A DNA stretch of 5,891 nt from the NCBI GenBank assembly GCA_905193395.1, contig CAJJOO010000106.1:1-5891 (forward strand). The letters are read 5' to 3'. Source of the DNA: an uncultured Porphyromonadaceae bacterium. GTDB lineage: Bacteria; Bacteroidota; Bacteroidia; Bacteroidales; Muribaculaceae. Below the pieces are notes generated by a model. That model was not told the origin of the DNA and did no database searches. It was given only the letters and a program-made list of their open reading frames with translations. Of this stretch, positions 3,991 through 5,891 are shown in pieces (the first letter of the stretch is position 1; each line of letters begins with the position of its first letter). Made by a program: the position numbers and the translations under genes.

Positions 3991-5891
3991 TGGCGGCTGA
4001 GGAATCGGCGGCGGTATTCGACGAATATAGCCAGGAGTGCCAGCATGTAGATCACCGATACGCAGGCGTAGGCGATGCCGCCGGTGACGTGGAGCGATTC
4101 GGGGTCGAAGGTCATCACGATTTCATGATGTCCGGCGGGAATGGCCATGGCGCGCAGGATGTAGTTCACGCGGCCAAGGGGCACGTCCTTGCCGTCGATG
4201 GTGACTTTCCAGCCCCAGGGGAACCATACCTCGGAGAATACGCCCACGGCGTTGCTGCGGCAGTCGCTGACGTAGGTGAGGCGGTTCGGGGTGTAGGATG
4301 TCAGGGCTATGGTGTCACCTGGTGCCAGCGACGAGTTGACATTGCCCAGGGTGGTGGCGAAACGGTTGTCGGCCACGGCCTCGCGGCGCGGGTCGAGCGA
4401 TTCCAGGGCCTTCATTTCGGCATCGGCACCTTCCACATAGTTTACCTTGCCGACGAGCCATGCCGGACCGATTGCGCTGGTGTTCTGGACCACGGGAGCC
4501 TGATCCTGTCCCTGTCCGTTGATGATGTAGCGGGCGTTGAGCATGTCAAGGACGCGGTATGATGCCGCGAGGGCATCGGCCGTCTCTCGTTCCTTGCCGG
4601 TGTACAGGGCGCGGATTGAGTCGCTGCGCAGGGCCGGCTCGTAGCCGTAGGCGGCCACCAGTGCCAGGCGGCGCTGTATCAGGTCCTCGTAGCGGTTGAG
4701 TTTGGCGGCATGGTATCCACCCACCATATTGTGGAAATACGAGCGGTCGGGGGCGTTGAAGCCGGGAATGTCCATCACGCGGTAGTGGGTGGTGTCCTGA
4801 AGGATGAGTTGGTCGATGGCATCGGGGGTGAATTCGGGTTCGTCGGCGGCAACGGCCACGAAACTGTCATGCGACACATAGCGTTTGTCCACCTGGAACA
4901 GGTCGAACAGCACCAGCAGTCCGGTCGCGGCGAGGGCCGTCGCGGCTTTCACCCTGCCTTTAAGATAACCGGCCAGGAACAGGCCGCCGAAAAGGATGAA
5001 CATCAGCGAGCGGAGGGCGTCGTCGCGCACCATTCCGTATCGGAGGGCCTCGACCACCTGGACGTTGGCGGGATTCGACAGCGAGTACTGGTAGGCCAGG
5101 CTTCCGGCCTCAACCTGCGAGTAACCCTGCGACAGGGCCATCCGGGTCATATAGTCGGTGAGTTGCTGCGACATGTACATGTCGGTCGAGTTGATGGCGG
5201 CGCCGAAGGCCGATGGGAAGCCGAGGGCTACGAGGCACAGCAGCGCGCAGGCGCCGAAGGAATAGAGTAGGGGACGCAGATACACCCGGCCGGCGTCGGA
5301 AGTGGTTATCAGACGGTGCAGGGCCAGGATTGCCAGCAGCGGCATGGTGAATTCGGCGATTACCAGGATGCTCTCGACAGCACGGAATTTATTGTACAGC
5401 GGGACATTGTAGATGAACAGGTCTGTGAGCCATGCGAAATTGTCGCCCCAGGCCAGCAGAATCGAGAATCCGGTCATCACCACAAGTGCCCATTTCACGG
5501 CGCCCGGGACTATGAAGCAGCCCAGGATGAACAGCGCGAATATCAGTGCGCCTACATAAACGGGGCCGTTGGTGCCTTCGGAATCGTTGAAATACTGGCT
5601 AAGATAGGGCAGGATGGCGCCGGCGGTCGACTGTGCCTGGGCCTTTCCGCCCTCCAGGCGGTCGAGTCCCATCGGAACCATGGAACCGCCTTCGGGCCGG
5701 GCCGAGGCGCCCCCCTTGAGGTTGGGAACAAGGAGGGTGAATGTCTCGGAGATGCCGTAGTTCCAGCCCACGGCCAGAAATGCGGTGAACTCATCCATCA
5801 CCGGCTTCACGGCGTCCGTCCCGCCCGCGCGCACGCGCGCGTATACCTTTGCATATAAATCGGGCAGCAGATTCGCCCAGGTGCCGATGCA
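3987..5891 (-). CDS. YfhO-family multi-pass membrane protein, 5' end outside the window
   Basis: The frame is open at the right edge: 634 residues are visible, beginning CIGTWANLLPDLY. A GTG at 5832-5834 could be read as a start, but the frame and family features continue upstream, so the gene is partial; relatives are about 800 residues or more. Counting from the edge, helices are seen near 111-130, 132-149, 173-192, 207-229, 295-312, 315-332 and a last one at 604-625. A large extracytoplasmic part (about 333-600) has the family landmarks SYFHNMVGGYHAAKLNRY (384-401), LDMLNARYII (448-457), and the sheet-rich FSEVWFPWGWKVTIDGK followed by NYILRAMAIPAGHHEI. The protein is related to Bacillus YfhO, a GT-C type membrane protein needed for lipoteichoic acid glycosylation. 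Bacteroidota lack that polymer, so the acceptor here is unknown; a role in envelope glycan or glycolipid modification is inference. Its stop overlaps the next gene's start by 4 bases. Confidence 0.85.
   Translation of the reverse strand, partial: CIGTWANLLPDLYAKVYARVRAGGTDAVKPVMDEFTAFLAVGWNYGISETFTLLVPNLKGGASARPEGGSMVPMGLDRLEGGKAQAQSTAGAILPYLSQYFNDSEGTNGPVYVGALIFALFILGCFIVPGAVKWALVVMTGFSILLAWGDNFAWLTDLFIYNVPLYNKFRAVESILVIAEFTMPLLAILALHRLITTSDAGRVYLRPLLYSFGACALLCLVALGFPSAFGAAINSTDMYMSQQLTDYMTRMALSQGYSQVEAGSLAYQYSLSNPANVQVVEALRYGMVRDDALRSLMFILFGGLFLAGYLKGRVKAATALAATGLLVLFDLFQVDKRYVSHDSFVAVAADEPEFTPDAIDQLILQDTTHYRVMDIPGFNAPDRSYFHNMVGGYHAAKLNRYEDLIQRRLALVAAYGYEPALRSDSIRALYTGKERETADALAASYRVLDMLNARYIINGQGQDQAPVVQNTSAIGPAWLVGKVNYVEGADAEMKALESLDPRREAVADNRFATTLGNVNSSLAPGDTIALTSYTPNRLTYVSDCRSNAVGVFSEVWFPWGWKVTIDGKDVPLGRVNYILRAMAIPAGHHEIVMTFDPESLHVTGGIAYACVSVIYMLALLAIFVEYRRRFLSRQ

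Noticed and set aside
5832..5834. GTG as the start of the YfhO-family gene
   Set aside because: The frame remains open and family-like (CIGTWANLLPDLYAKVYAR) up to the window edge, so the true start lies outside.
5844..5851. TACCTTTG on the plus strand resembling a Bacteroidota -7 promoter box
   Set aside because: It lies inside the minus-strand YfhO-family gene, has no TTTG at the right spacing upstream, and no plus-strand gene follows within the window.
3990..5858. Several plus-strand open frames opposite the YfhO-family gene (for example 3990-4562, 4710-5270 and 5316-5858)
   Set aside because: Their residues are His-, Gly- and Glu-rich shadow translations of the minus-strand codons, and the minus-strand frame has clear membrane helices and family motifs.
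1..5891. A defence island, mobile element or CRISPR array
   Set aside because: No transposase, integrase, nuclease, helicase, toxin-antitoxin pair or spaced repeat array was found. The CD225 protein alone is not evidence of antiviral defence in bacteria.

Overview
The window looks like chromosomal DNA of a GC-rich member of the Bacteroidales (Bacteroidota), possibly Muribaculaceae or a relative. The evidence is promoters of the Bacteroidota form (a TTTG-like -33 element and a TAnnTTTG -7 element) upstream of genes, mostly absent Shine-Dalgarno sequences, and protein families whose residues match Bacteroidales versions (an Lrp/AsnC regulator, a MazG-like protein, a long DeoC, a YfhO-family membrane protein). 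No RNA genes, CRISPR arrays, insertion sequences or phage genes were seen.

Layout, left to right. Bases 1-117 (+) are the last 38 codons of a membrane protein, probably a CorA-type metal transporter. It converges with a small lipoprotein gene (126-488, -). A 129-bp intergenic region then carries divergent promoters. Rightward from it runs a compact series: a MazG-like nucleotide pyrophosphohydrolase (618-968), deoC (994-1878), a strong intercistronic hairpin, a GYF_2 plus CD225 membrane protein (1934-2437) and a DUF2752 membrane protein (2473-2805). On the other strand, reading leftward from the right edge, a YfhO-family multi-pass membrane protein (3987 to beyond 5891, 5' end missing) overlaps by 4 bases a short, apparently core-deleted methyltransferase-like gene (3499-3990). 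After a 164-bp gap comes an Lrp/AsnC regulator (2867-3334) with its own promoter and a perfect 7+7 palindrome over the -33 element.

How the genes may work together. The MazG-like protein and DeoC are both nucleotide housekeeping enzymes: one hydrolyses nucleoside triphosphates, the other breaks down deoxyribose 5-phosphate. The GYF_2/CD225 and DUF2752 proteins are two small membrane proteins of unknown function encoded back to back. The YfhO-family protein and the short downstream protein are translationally coupled, so a shared cell-envelope role is plausible but unproven. Most of the window is ordinary core genome. The points most worth a second look are the shortened methyltransferase-like gene, the palindrome at the Lrp promoter and the GYF_2/CD225-DUF2752 pair.
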